A DNA stretch of 64,000 bases from Muricoccus harenae. Its GTDB lineage: Bacteria; Pseudomonadota; Alphaproteobacteria; Acetobacterales; Acetobacteraceae. The translations under genes and the position numbers were made by a program. Shown here one piece after another: positions 20,571 through 29,401 of this stretch. The notes under the pieces were generated by a model that did no database searches, was not told the origin of the DNA, and was given only the letters and a program-made list of their open reading frames with translations. Where the stretch lies: contig NZ_WWDL01000019.1 of NCBI RefSeq assembly GCF_009848505.1, forward strand, positions 42,512-106,511, in the 5' to 3' direction. How positions within the stretch are numbered: position 1 is the stretch's first letter; each line of letters starts with the position of its first letter.

Positions 20571-21017
20571 ATGACCAATGCCGTCACCGAAATTCTGGCC
20601 GCGACGCCCGCGGAGGCCGAGGCCCATTTTGCCCGCAGGCTATCGCTGGAAACCGATTGCGCCGATGTGCATGCCGCGATGGCGGCGGACGACCCTGGCT
20701 TCGTGCTGCTGGATGTGCGCGGGCCGGGCGCCTTCGCGCGGGGCCATGTGCCAGGGGCGCGCAACCTTCCGCACCGGGAGATGGATGTGGCGCGAATGGC
20801 TGGTTGGCCAAAGGACACGCTCTTCGTCGTCTATTGCGCCGGGCCGCATTGCAATGGCGCGGATCGCGCGGGGCTACGGCTGGCGCGGCTCGGGCGGCCG
20901 GTGAAGCTGATGGTCGGCGGCCTCGCGGGCTGGCTCGATGAGGGCTTCCAGCTGGTCCGGGGCCCCGAAACGGAAACCGCCCATCCCGCGGCAGCGGAAT
21001 GGGCGGCCCAACCCTGA
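20571..21017 (+). CDS. Rhodanese-like domain protein
   Basis: This 148-residue single-domain sulfurtransferase-like protein has the rhodanese pattern FVLLDVRGPGAFARGHVPGA, followed by VVYCAGPHCNGADRAG, where the first Cys heads the active-site loop, and KLMVGGLAGWLDEGF at the end. It could carry persulfide sulfur or act as a redox sensor. It is divergent from the FtrA-like regulator with start-to-start spacing of about 53 bases. Confidence 0.9.
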   Translation: MTNAVTEILAATPAEAEAHFARRLSLETDCADVHAAMAADDPGFVLLDVRGPGAFARGHVPGARNLPHREMDVARMAGWPKDTLFVVYCAGPHCNGADRAGLRLARLGRPVKLMVGGLAGWLDEGFQLVRGPETETAHPAAAEWAAQP

Positions 21018-21030
21018 ACGGAACGGCGGG

Positions 21031-21552
21031 TCAGCCGCGGCGCAACGCCCGCATCGTGGTGAAGGCCAGCGCGGTCTTCACCATCGTTCCCGGCACGAAG
21101 AGCAGGAAGCCGGCCATCCAGGCGCGCTCCCAGCCGACGAAGCTGGCGAGCCAGGCCACGCCCGGGACGAAGACGATGAGATGGGCGGCCGTCAGCACGG
21201 CCGCCTGGCGGGCGGCGGTGTGCCCGGCAAGGCCGGCGATCCAGGCCGAGGCGATGAAGCCCAGCAGGAAGCCCGCGGTCGGCCCCATCAGCACCGCCGG
21301 ACCGGCGGCGCCGGCGGCGAAGACGGGAAGGCCCATCGCGCCCTCGGCGAGGTAGAGCAGCACCGCGGCGGCACCCATGCGCGAGCCGCCCAGGGCGCCG
21401 AGAAGCAGGACCGCGAGGGTCTGGAGAGTGGCAGGCACCGGCCACATCGGCAGGCTGACCTGGGCCGAGGCAGCCAGCACGGCCGAGCCCATCAGCGCCA
21501 GGGACCAGAAGCGGAGTGCCGGCCGGGCGGCGAGACCCTGGATGGCGGTCAT
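21031..21552 (-). CDS. bioY: Biotin transporter substrate-binding membrane protein BioY
   Basis: This 173-residue membrane protein has about six hydrophobic segments. It matches the BioY S-component: LPMWPVPATLQTLAVLLLGA with the conserved PVP-x-T-x-QT stretch, and GPTAGFLLGF. It imports biotin alone or with an energy-coupling module, which is not visible here. Its ATG overlaps the mutY stop (TGATG), so it is translated from the mutY message. A biotin need fits the presence of the biotin-dependent urea carboxylase-type enzyme in this window. Confidence 0.92.
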   Translation of the reverse strand: MTAIQGLAARPALRFWSLALMGSAVLAASAQVSLPMWPVPATLQTLAVLLLGALGGSRMGAAAVLLYLAEGAMGLPVFAAGAAGPAVLMGPTAGFLLGFIASAWIAGLAGHTAARQAAVLTAAHLIVFVPGVAWLASFVGWERAWMAGFLLFVPGTMVKTALAFTTMRALRRG

Positions 21553-22682
21553 CACGAATTTCCTTTCCTGCGGACGCCGCGCGCCCCGGGCCGCAGGCTT
21601 GCCACGGCCCCAACGCCCTCGGCAAGCGGCTCCTCCGCGAGGGTGAGCAGACGCCGGATCGCGGTGGGCAAGGCGAGGCGGGCAGCGGCGGGTTCCATCC
21701 AGACCATCCCGGGCGGGGCCGCCGCTTCCGGGGCGGCCGCTTCGGCCAGCCGCATCTCCAGGTCCATATGGGTGAAGCCATGCCGCGCGATGCCGGGACG
21801 CAGCTGCCAGGGCAGGGCGGGCAGGGGAGCGTGCGGCAGGGCCTCCTCGAGCGACCAGGGCTCCCCTTCGCGCCAGGGAGCACCGGGGATTTCCAGCATG
21901 CCGCCCAGCAGCCCCTCTGGCGGCCGGTGGCGCAGCAAAAGGCGGCCGGCGGGGTCGTGGGCGAGGAAATGCAGGCCATGGCGATGCGACCTCGCCGCCT
22001 TCGGCGACTTCACGGGCAGGCTGTCCTGGATCCCCTCGCGCCGGGCGAGGCAGTCGTCGCGCCAGGGGCACAGGGCGCAGGCCGGGCGGCGCGGCGTGCA
22101 GATGGTGGCGCCGAGGTCGAACAGCGCCTGCACGAAGTCGCCGGGCCGGGCCCGCGGCCCCGGCTGTTCCATGAAGCGCCCGGCGGCGGGGCCGATCAGG
22201 CGGCGGGCGCCGGGCAGGGGATCGCGGATCGCCAGGAGGCGGGCCACCACCCGTTCCACATTGCCGTCCACGGGGACGGTCGGGCGGTTAAAGGCGATGG
22301 CGGCCACGGCGGCGGCCGTATAGGTGCCGATCCCGGGGAGTTCGCGCAGGCCTGCCTCGTTATCCGGGAAGCCGCCGCGCGCCGCCACGGCGCGGGCGGC
22401 CGCATGCAGGTTCCGGGCGCGGGCGTAGTAGCCAAGCCCGGCCCATTCGGCGGCCACATCCTCCCAGGGGGCGGCGGCCAGGGCCTGCACATCCGGGAAG
22501 CGCGCCAGGAAGCGGGCATAACGCGGGCCGACCGCCGCCACGGTGGTCTGTTGGAGCATCACCTCCGAGAGCCAGATGCGGTATGGATCGGCATCGCCCC
22601 GCCAGGGCAGGGTCCGGCGGTGGCGGTCATACCAGGCCAGCAGGGGCTCGGCAGGCGGAGGGGTGGGGATGGCGTCAGGCAA
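21552..22682 (-). CDS. mutY: A/G-specific adenine glycosylase
   Basis: This ~376-residue base-excision enzyme removes A mispaired with 8-oxoG. It has LSEVMLQQTTVAAV (catalytic Glu), the helix-hairpin-helix LPGIGTYTAAAVAAIAF, the catalytic Asp in VPVDGNVERV, and a 4Fe-4S loop C-X6-C-X2-C-X5-C around CTPRRPACALCPWRDDC. A C-terminal NUDIX-like 8-oxoG recognition domain follows (HRHGLHFLAHD onward). No ATG exists near the expected N-terminus; a TTG at 22682 is the best candidate. If correct, its 5' end overlaps that of dciA on the other strand by 14 bases. Confidence 0.92.
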   Translation of the reverse strand: MPDAIPTPPPAEPLLAWYDRHRRTLPWRGDADPYRIWLSEVMLQQTTVAAVGPRYARFLARFPDVQALAAAPWEDVAAEWAGLGYYARARNLHAAARAVAARGGFPDNEAGLRELPGIGTYTAAAVAAIAFNRPTVPVDGNVERVVARLLAIRDPLPGARRLIGPAAGRFMEQPGPRARPGDFVQALFDLGATICTPRRPACALCPWRDDCLARREGIQDSLPVKSPKAARSHRHGLHFLAHDPAGRLLLRHRPPEGLLGGMLEIPGAPWREGEPWSLEEALPHAPLPALPWQLRPGIARHGFTHMDLEMRLAEAAAPEAAAPPGMVWMEPAAARLALPTAIRRLLTLAEEPLAEGVGAVASLRPGARGVRRKGNS

Positions 22683-23274
22683 AACGCGGGCAGGGGAGGG
22701 CGGGACGGGCGCCGAGGCAAGCCCCCCACGCCGCCGTGCCCCGCGGGTGGCGGCATCGCCGGCTGCATCATCGGCCTCGGCGGCGCCCGCGAAGCCGGAG
22801 GCCCGCACCCCGCTGGATGATCCACGGCGCCCGGATCTGCGCCCGGATCTGGGCCTTCGCCCGCTCGGCGGCTTCATCCCCCGCCTGACGCGGCCGGCCT
22901 TCAAGCGGCGCAGCCCGGCCGGGGCGCTGTTGATGTCTGATTGGGCGGGGATCGTTGGGCCGGCCATCGCCGCCGTTACGGTCCCGAAGCGACTGACGGG
23001 TGGAACCCTGACCATCGGCTGCTCCGGACCGGTGGCGATGGAACTGCAGCATCTGGCGCCGCAGCTCATCGGCCGGGTGAATGCCGCGCTGGGAAGCGTG
23101 ACGGTGGAGGCGCTGCGCTTCGTGCAGCAGGCCCCCGCTGCCGCGCCCACCTCCAAGGCACGCACGGTTGCGCCCCTGCCTGATACGGTTCGTGGCGCGC
23201 TGGATACGGTCGGTAGCCCCGAATTGCGTGATGCCCTGGCAAGATTGGCGCGCGGGGTTTATCGAGCCCTCTAG
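22669..23274 (+). CDS. DUF721 / DciA-like protein
   Basis: From ATG 22669 (GGAGGGGTGGGG upstream) this 201-residue protein has a ~65-residue disordered, Pro/Ala/Arg-rich N-terminus. A DUF721 domain follows, visible as the core SDWAGIVGPAIAAVTVPKRL, then GTLTIGCSGPVAMELQHLAP and LIGRVNAALG. DUF721 proteins include DciA, which loads the replicative helicase in bacteria without DnaC. Its place between mutY and dsbA-smc is a conserved alphaproteobacterial order. DciA function is inferred from the family. Confidence 0.85.
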   Translation: MASGKTRAGEGGTGAEASPPRRRAPRVAASPAASSASAAPAKPEARTPLDDPRRPDLRPDLGLRPLGGFIPRLTRPAFKRRSPAGALLMSDWAGIVGPAIAAVTVPKRLTGGTLTIGCSGPVAMELQHLAPQLIGRVNAALGSVTVEALRFVQQAPAAAPTSKARTVAPLPDTVRGALDTVGSPELRDALARLARGVYRAL

Positions 23275-23318
23275 AACCGACCCCCAGACAGCCCAAACAG
23301 GACGGGATCCCCGGACCG

Positions 23319-23927
23319 ATGAGCATCGCCCGCCGCAGCCTCCTTCTCGCCGCCCCCTCGGCCGCGCTGGTCCCTTCGCTCGCCCGTGCGCAGGCGGCGG
23401 ATCCACGCCTCGGTGAGCGTTCGGCTGGCAAGCCGGACGCGCCGGTCACGGTGATCGAGTATTTTTCCCTCACCTGCTCGCATTGCGCGACCTTTCATCT
23501 CCAGACCTGGCCGCAGGTGAAGTCGCGGCTGGTGGATACCGGCAAGGTGCGTATGGTTTGGCGCGACTTTCCGCTGGACCAGCTGGCCCTGGCCGCCGCC
23601 GTCGTCGCGCGCTCGCTGCCGGCGGAGCGGTATGAGGGCTTCGTCAGCGCCCTGTTTGCCTCGCAGGACCGCTGGGCCTTCGCGCGCGGCGCCGACAACA
23701 TCGGTGAAATCGCCAAGATCGCGGCCTTGGCCGGGATGAACCGCGCCCAGGTGGATGCCGCCCTGGCCGACCAGGCGCTGCAGCGCGGCATCCTGGAGGC
23801 CCGGCTGAAGGGTCAGCAGGAGCACAATGTCACCTCCACCCCGACCTTCGTCTTCGGCAATCGTCCGCAGCCCGGCGCCTTGAGCTACGAGCGCTTCGCG
23901 GAGCTGGCAGGCGTCTCCGGCAGCTGA
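23319..23927 (+). CDS. DsbA-family periplasmic thiol oxidoreductase
   Basis: This 202-residue exported protein (signal MSIARRSLLLAAPSAALVPSLARAQA) has a thioredoxin-fold DsbA domain. The active-site motif CSHC is at Cys53-Cys56 in FSLTCSHCATFH, the helical insertion lies around residues 90-150, and the cis-Pro loop is TSTPTF near residue 175. It likely oxidises or isomerises disulfides in the periplasm. It belongs to the DSBA_4 / DsbA-like group common before smc in alphaproteobacteria. Its stop overlaps the smc start (TGATG). Confidence 0.92.
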   Translation: MSIARRSLLLAAPSAALVPSLARAQAADPRLGERSAGKPDAPVTVIEYFSLTCSHCATFHLQTWPQVKSRLVDTGKVRMVWRDFPLDQLALAAAVVARSLPAERYEGFVSALFASQDRWAFARGADNIGEIAKIAALAGMNRAQVDAALADQALQRGILEARLKGQQEHNVTSTPTFVFGNRPQPGALSYERFAELAGVSGS

Positions 23928-26900
23928 TGGAGAACAACCCCGCCGCCATGGCAGGGGCTGAGGCCCTGCAAAGCCCGGCGGGGGAGGCAGAGGCCGACCC
24001 CCGGACGGATACGTCCGCGCCGGTTGCGGCTTCGCCTGATGGCGTTGCGCCCGAGGGCGAGGCACAGGATGCGGAAGGCGCAGATGAGGGCGAGGCGGAC
24101 GGCATCCGCCAGCCGCGCACCGCCACCCTGTCGCGGCTCCGCATCGCCGGCTTCAAGTCCTTCGCCGAGCCAACCACGGTCGAGGTGCTGCCGGGGCTGA
24201 CTGGCATTGTCGGTCCGAATGGCTGCGGCAAGTCCAATGTCGTCGAGGCGCTGCGCTGGGCGATGGGCGAGTCCAACGCCCGGCACATGCGCGGTGGCGA
24301 GATGGACGACGTCATCTTCGCGGGCACCTCCACCCGCGCCGGGCGCAACCAGGCCGAGGTGACGCTGAGCCTGGAGGAGGCGGCCGGGCTGGCCCCGCCG
24401 CCGAATTCCGAGGTGGCGGAACTGGAGATCACCCGGCGGATCGAGCGCGGCTCGGGCACGGGATACCGGATCAACGGCAAGGAGACGCGGGGGCGCGACG
24501 TCGCTACCCTGTTCGCTGATATCGGTTCGGGCGCGCGGGCCTCAGGCATGGTCAGCCAGGGGCGGGTCGCGGCGCTGATCGGCGCGAAGCCGGAGGAGCG
24601 GCGCTCGGTGCTGGAGGAGGCCGCCGGCACCGCCGGGCTGCGCGCCCGGCGCCACGAGGCCGAGCTGAAGCTGCGTCAGGCCGAGACGAACCTGACGCGC
24701 GCGGACGACCTGCGCACCCAGCTGGAGACGCAGCGGGAAAGCCTCAAGAAGCAGGCGCGGCAGGCGGCGCGCTACCGCAACCTGTCCGGCCTGACCCGCG
24801 CCGCCGAGGCGGAGTGGATGGCCCTGCTGGCCGCCCGCGCCGAGGGGCAGCTGCTGTCCTCCCGCCACGCGCTGGACGCCGCGCGCGCCACCACCAAGGC
24901 GGCCGAGGCCGCCGCCGAGGCAGCGGCACGCCGCGCCCATGCCGCCGACATGGCCCTACCCGGCCCGCGTGCCGCCGAGGCCACCGCCCGCACCGCGCTG
25001 GAACGCCGGCGCGTTGAGGGCGAGGGACTGGCCGCCGCGGAGGCACGGGCCCGCGCCGCGCTGGATGCCGCCACGAGCCGCCTGGCGCAGATCCAGGCCG
25101 ACCATGCCCATGCGACGACGGTGGTGCAGGACGCCGAGGCCGCCGAATTGCGTCTTACCACCGAGGCGCAGGAGCTGGCCGCGGCGCTGGCCGCTCTGCC
25201 CGCGCGGGTTGAGGCGGCGGTGGAACGCCTCGCTCTGGCCGAGGACGCGGTCCGCGAACGTGAGGCGGATGCCGAGCGTGCCACCGAAGCTGCCTCCGAG
25301 GCCGCGCTGGCGCTGGAGCGCCTGCAGGATTCCCGCCGGGCCGCCGAGGCCACCGCCCGCCGGCTGGCCGCTGAGACGGCGCGGCTGGAGGAGGAGCGGG
25401 CAAAGGCCCTGGCCGCCAATGTCTCGCCCGAGGCTTTGTCGAGCGCCGCCGCCGAGGTGGAGGCCGCCGATACCGCGCTGGCCCAGGCCCGCACGGGCTT
25501 CGAGCGCGCCGAGGCCGCCCGTGCCGCCGCCGCTGCCGCCGAGGCCGAGGCCCGCCGTGCGGCCGCCGCGGCCGAGGCGGATGAGGCCGCTGCCCGCGAT
25601 GCGGCCCGTGCCGCCACCGAACGCGCCCGCCGGGCAACCGAGGGCCATGAGCGCCTGAAGCGCGAGCATGAGCAGGCCCTGGCCGCCTGCATTCCGGCCG
25701 AGCGCCAGGAGGCTGCGCGCCGCGAGGAGGCTGAGGCCACCCGTGCCGCCGAGGCCGCCGCCGATGCCCTGGCCCAGGCCGAGCAGGCCCGCGCCGCCGC
25801 GGCCAGTGCCCTGTCCCGCGCCCGCGCCGCGGAATCCGAGGCCGGTGCCACCCGCGCCCGCGCCGCCGCCGAGGCGCAGGGGCTCGCCGCCCTGCTGCGG
25901 GCCGGGGAAGGCGGGGATGCCGCGCCGATCCTCGATTCAGTCGCCGTTCCGCCGGGGTTGGAAGCGGCGCTCGGTGCCGCGCTGGGCGAGGGGCTGGATA
26001 GTCCAGCCGATGCCCGGGCGCCGCGCCATTGGCGTGCCCTGCCGCCGCTCGAATCTCCCTCCGCGCTGCCTGAGGGCGCCACGCCCCTCGCCGATCTCGT
26101 CCAGGCTCCGCCGGAGCTGGCCCGGGCATTGTCGCAGATTGGGCTCATCGAGGATGAGGCCACCGGCCCCGCCCTGCAGGCCACGCTGGCGCAAGGTCAG
26201 GCACTGGTCGCCCGCAGCGGCGGCTTCTGGCGCTGGGACGGATATGGCGCCAATCCCGGGGCTCCGAGCGCCGGTGCTGAAAGGCTGCGGCAGCGCAACC
26301 GTCTGCGCGCGCGTGAAGCCGCCCGGGACGCTGCCGAGGCCGCCCTGGCCACCGCCCGCGCGGAAGCCGAGGCGGCGAAATCCGCCGAGACCACTGCCTC
26401 CGCCGCCGATGCCGCTGCCCGTAATGCGCGCCGCGAGGCGGATGCGCGGCTGGCCCGGGCGCGGCAGGAGGCGGCGCGGCTGGCCGCCGGGGCGGCGCTC
26501 GCCGATAGCCGCCTTTCCGCCTTTACTCCGGCACTGGAGCGCGCCGCGACCGAGCGCGCCGAGGCCGAGAAGCTGTTGGAGGCTGCGAAGGCGGCCCAGG
26601 CCGCCGTGCCCGATGCTGCCTCCGCCCGAGCCGCGCGCGATGCGGCTTCGGCCGCGCTGCGGCAGGCTGCCCAGGCCGAGGAAGCCGCGCGGAATGCCCG
26701 GCGGGGCGCCGAGGGGCGGCTCGATGCCGCCCGGAACACGCAATCCGCGCTGGCTTCCCGCGCCGCTGCCGCCGAGGGACGGTTGGCCGCGCTGGAGCCG
26801 CAACTGGTCCGTCTGGCCGAGCAGCGCGCGGAGGCCGAGGCAGCCCGCGCCGCGATCGAAGAGGCGGCGGCCACCGCGCCGGATCTGGAGGCGGCCCGCA

Positions 26901-28114
26901 ACGCTGCCCAGGCAGCACGGGCTGCGCTGGCCGAGGCCCGCCGGGAGGAATCCGAGTCCCGCGCCGCGCGTCTGGCGCTGGATGCGGAGGGGGAGCGTTT
27001 CGCGGCCCGCCGCGCTGCGCTGGAGGAGGAAGCCGCCTCCTGGGCCGGCCGCCGTGCCGATGCCGCCGCCCGGCTGATCGAGCTTTCCGGGCGACAGGAA
27101 GCCGCCGCCATGGAGGCCGCGGCCGTCGCCGAGGCGCCGGAGGAGGCTGCCGCCCTGCTGGCCAGCGCCGCGCGGATGCTGGCCGAGGTGGAGGCGGCGC
27201 ATGCGGAGGCTGCCGCCGCCCTGGCCGCCGCCGAGACCGAGGCACGCGATGCCGCCGAGGCGCGGCGCCTGGCCGATGCTGCCTTCGCCGCCGCGCGAGA
27301 GGCCCAGGCTCGCGCCGATGGTGCTGCCGCCCGCGCCGAGGATGAGGGCCGCGCCGTTGCCACGCGGATCATGGAGCGCCTCGGCCCCGATGCCGAGCTG
27401 CCGGAGCCGCCCGAGGACCTGTCCGATGCCGCCGAGGAGAAGGCGCGGCGCAAGGCGGAGCGGCTGGCGCGCGAGCGCGAGGAGATGGGGCCGGTCAATC
27501 TCCGCGCCGAGGTGGAGATGGCGGAGGTGGAGGAGCGCCTCGCCAATCTTGAGCGCGAGCAGGAGGAGATCGGCCATGCCATCGCCAAGCTGCGTGGCTC
27601 GATCGGCCATCTGAACCGCGAGGGGCGTGAGCGGCTGCGTGCCGTGTTCGAGCGGGTGGATGCCGAGTTCCGCGCCCTGTTCACGCGGCTGTTCGGCGGT
27701 GGCCGGGCGCATCTGGCGCTGGTTGGGTCCGACGACATCCTGGAGGCGGGGCTGGAGATCTATGCGGAGCCGCCGGGCAAGAAGCTGTCCTCGCTTTCGC
27801 TGCTTTCGGGCGGGGAGCAGGCACTGACCGCGCTGTCGCTGATCTTCGCCGTGTTCCGCTGCCAGCCTGCTCCCGTCTGCGTGCTGGACGAGGTGGATGC
27901 GCCGCTGGACGACGCCAATGTGGAGCGGCTCTGCAACCTGCTGGAGGCGATGACGGAGGGCGGGACGCGCTTCCTTGTCGTCACCCACCATCCGCTGACC
28001 ATGGCGAAGATGCATCGCCTCTATGGCGTGACGATGCAGGAACGCGGCGTGTCGCGGTTACTCTCTGTCGACCTCGGCCGCGCCGTGGAGCTTGCGGAAG
28101 CTGGCGCCGCATAA
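23927..28114 (+). CDS. smc: Chromosome segregation ATPase SMC
   Basis: This 1395-residue SMC protein condenses and organises the chromosome with ScpAB. It has Walker A GPNGCGKSNVVEAL at residues 96-103, a very alanine/arginine/glutamate-rich coiled coil, a hinge at about residues 650-780 (AAPILDSVAVPPGLEAALGA onward), a second coiled coil, then the signature LLSGGEQALTALSL near residue 1293 and Walker B VCVLDEVDAPLDDANV. It is longer than typical SMCs (~1150-1200) because of a ~68-residue acidic, disordered N-terminal extension and long arms. The ATG overlaps the dsbA-like stop. The compositional bias creates very long antisense reading frames that are not genes. Confidence 0.96.
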   Translation: MENNPAAMAGAEALQSPAGEAEADPRTDTSAPVAASPDGVAPEGEAQDAEGADEGEADGIRQPRTATLSRLRIAGFKSFAEPTTVEVLPGLTGIVGPNGCGKSNVVEALRWAMGESNARHMRGGEMDDVIFAGTSTRAGRNQAEVTLSLEEAAGLAPPPNSEVAELEITRRIERGSGTGYRINGKETRGRDVATLFADIGSGARASGMVSQGRVAALIGAKPEERRSVLEEAAGTAGLRARRHEAELKLRQAETNLTRADDLRTQLETQRESLKKQARQAARYRNLSGLTRAAEAEWMALLAARAEGQLLSSRHALDAARATTKAAEAAAEAAARRAHAADMALPGPRAAEATARTALERRRVEGEGLAAAEARARAALDAATSRLAQIQADHAHATTVVQDAEAAELRLTTEAQELAAALAALPARVEAAVERLALAEDAVREREADAERATEAASEAALALERLQDSRRAAEATARRLAAETARLEEERAKALAANVSPEALSSAAAEVEAADTALAQARTGFERAEAARAAAAAAEAEARRAAAAAEADEAAARDAARAATERARRATEGHERLKREHEQALAACIPAERQEAARREEAEATRAAEAAADALAQAEQARAAAASALSRARAAESEAGATRARAAAEAQGLAALLRAGEGGDAAPILDSVAVPPGLEAALGAALGEGLDSPADARAPRHWRALPPLESPSALPEGATPLADLVQAPPELARALSQIGLIEDEATGPALQATLAQGQALVARSGGFWRWDGYGANPGAPSAGAERLRQRNRLRAREAARDAAEAALATARAEAEAAKSAETTASAADAAARNARREADARLARARQEAARLAAGAALADSRLSAFTPALERAATERAEAEKLLEAAKAAQAAVPDAASARAARDAASAALRQAAQAEEAARNARRGAEGRLDAARNTQSALASRAAAAEGRLAALEPQLVRLAEQRAEAEAARAAIEEAAATAPDLEAARNAAQAARAALAEARREESESRAARLALDAEGERFAARRAALEEEAASWAGRRADAAARLIELSGRQEAAAMEAAAVAEAPEEAAALLASAARMLAEVEAAHAEAAAALAAAETEARDAAEARRLADAAFAAAREAQARADGAAARAEDEGRAVATRIMERLGPDAELPEPPEDLSDAAEEKARRKAERLAREREEMGPVNLRAEVEMAEVEERLANLEREQEEIGHAIAKLRGSIGHLNREGRERLRAVFERVDAEFRALFTRLFGGGRAHLALVGSDDILEAGLEIYAEPPGKKLSSLSLLSGGEQALTALSLIFAVFRCQPAPVCVLDEVDAPLDDANVERLCNLLEAMTEGGTRFLVVTHHPLTMAKMHRLYGVTMQERGVSRLLSVDLGRAVELAEAGAA

Positions 28115-28147
28115 GCGCCCCCGCAAACTCGAAGAAAAAGATGAGAG

Positions 28148-28180
28148 GGCCGGGGAGAATTCCTTCTCCCCGGCCTTTTT
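28148..28180 (+). terminator. Strong intrinsic terminator after smc
   Basis: GGCCGGGGAGAA, loop TTCC, TTCTCCCCGGCC form a perfect 12-bp stem followed directly by TTTTT. It ends the smc transcript. The A-rich stretch (GAAGAAAAAGATG) on the other side could let it also act on the converging kdsD message, whose stop lies three bases away. Confidence 0.95.
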
Positions 28181-28182
28181 CC

Positions 28183-29169
28183 TCAGGCCACCCCGATCCG
28201 CAGCAGGTCGTGCAGGTGCAGGATTCCCGCCGGGCGTTCCTCCTCCAGCACGAAGAGGCTGGTGATGCGCCGCTCGTTCATCAGCGACAGGGCTTCCTCG
28301 GCCAGGGCATCAGGCCCGATGGTGCGGGGATGGCGGGACATGGCCTCACGCACCGGCCCGTCGATGAAGCCCGCCTGGAAGGCGCGGCGCAGGTCTCCGT
28401 CGGTCACCGCCCCGACCAACCGGCCTTCGGCGTCCACCACGGCCGTGATGCCGAAGCGCTTGCCGGTCATTTCCATGATGGCCTGGGAGAGGGTGGCGCC
28501 CTCAGGGATGGTCGGCACGGCGTCGCCGGCATGCATCACGTCGTGCACCTTGCGAAGCTGCGAGCCGAGCTTGCCGCCCGGGTGGAATCGGCGGAAATCC
28601 TGGGCCGAGAAGCCGCGGCGGGACAGCAGCGCCACGGCCAGCGCGTCGCCCATGGCCATCTGCATGGTGGTGGAGGTGGTCGGCGCCAGGCCGTTTGGGC
28701 AGGCCTCCGGCATCGCCGGCAGGATCAAGGGAATATCGGATCCGGCAGCGAGCGCGCTGGTGGCGCGGGAGGTGATGGCGATCAGAGTGACGCTCCAGCG
28801 CCTTGTATAGGCGATGACATCCGCCAGCTCCGGCGCCTCCCCCGACCAGGAGAGGGCGAGGACCACATCGTCGTCATGGATCATGCCGAGGTCGCCATGG
28901 CTGGCCTCGGCGGGGTGGACGAAATAGGCGGGGGTGCCGGTGGAGGCGAGGGTGGCGGCGATCTTGCGCCCGACATGGCCGGACTTGCCCATGCCCGTGA
29001 CGATCACCCGGCCGCCGGATTCCCCGATGGCGGCGGCGGCGCGCTCGAAGGCGGCGCCGAGCTCGCCATCGAGCGCGGCACGCAACGCGACCAGCCCCTC
29101 GGCCTCGAGCGACAGGGTGCGGCGGGCCGCATCGAGGGCGGCGGGTGGGGTAAGGGGCTGCTGGTCCAT
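28183..29169 (-). CDS. kdsD: D-arabinose-5-phosphate isomerase (KpsF/GutQ family)
   Basis: This 328-residue enzyme interconverts ribulose-5-P and arabinose-5-P, the first step to Kdo for lipopolysaccharide. An N-terminal SIS domain (residues ~40-175; VIVTGMGKSGHVGRKIAATLAST and HGDLGMIHDDDVV) is followed by two CBS domains (~205-325; HDVMHAGDAVPTIPEGATL and MSRHPRTIGPDALAEEAL). ATG 29169 gives the normal length; the open frame upstream lacks the family's N-terminus. Confidence 0.93.
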   Translation of the reverse strand: MDQQPLTPPAALDAARRTLSLEAEGLVALRAALDGELGAAFERAAAAIGESGGRVIVTGMGKSGHVGRKIAATLASTGTPAYFVHPAEASHGDLGMIHDDDVVLALSWSGEAPELADVIAYTRRWSVTLIAITSRATSALAAGSDIPLILPAMPEACPNGLAPTTSTTMQMAMGDALAVALLSRRGFSAQDFRRFHPGGKLGSQLRKVHDVMHAGDAVPTIPEGATLSQAIMEMTGKRFGITAVVDAEGRLVGAVTDGDLRRAFQAGFIDGPVREAMSRHPRTIGPDALAEEALSLMNERRITSLFVLEEERPAGILHLHDLLRIGVA

Positions 29170-29401
29170 GATCTGTCCTCGGGTGTCCTGGCCCAGCGGA
29201 TGGGTGCAGAGGGGCGCGAGCGCCCAGACGGTATAGAGCTGGCGCATATAACCGTCCGGTGGCAGCCGGGCGACACCTCTCGGGGCGGGGCAGGGCTGCG
29301 GCCGCGCGGGCCGCCCTTCGCCGGGCCGGGCTACCGCGCTATGGGATCGCGATGGAACGGCCCCGCCACGGGGCATGGCGGCAAAGGAGCGGCGCGCGAC
29401 G

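Noticed and set aside
25500..27300. Tandem-repeat-like GCCGAGGCC runs that might suggest a repeat array or CRISPR
   Set aside because: Spacing is irregular and follows codons of Ala/Glu/Arg in the SMC coiled coil; no repeat-spacer structure is present anywhere in the window.
24772..28015. Several 470-690-codon minus-strand frames under smc, very Ala/Ser/Arg-rich
   Set aside because: They arise from the repetitive GCC/GAG codon pattern of the SMC coiled coil, not from genes.
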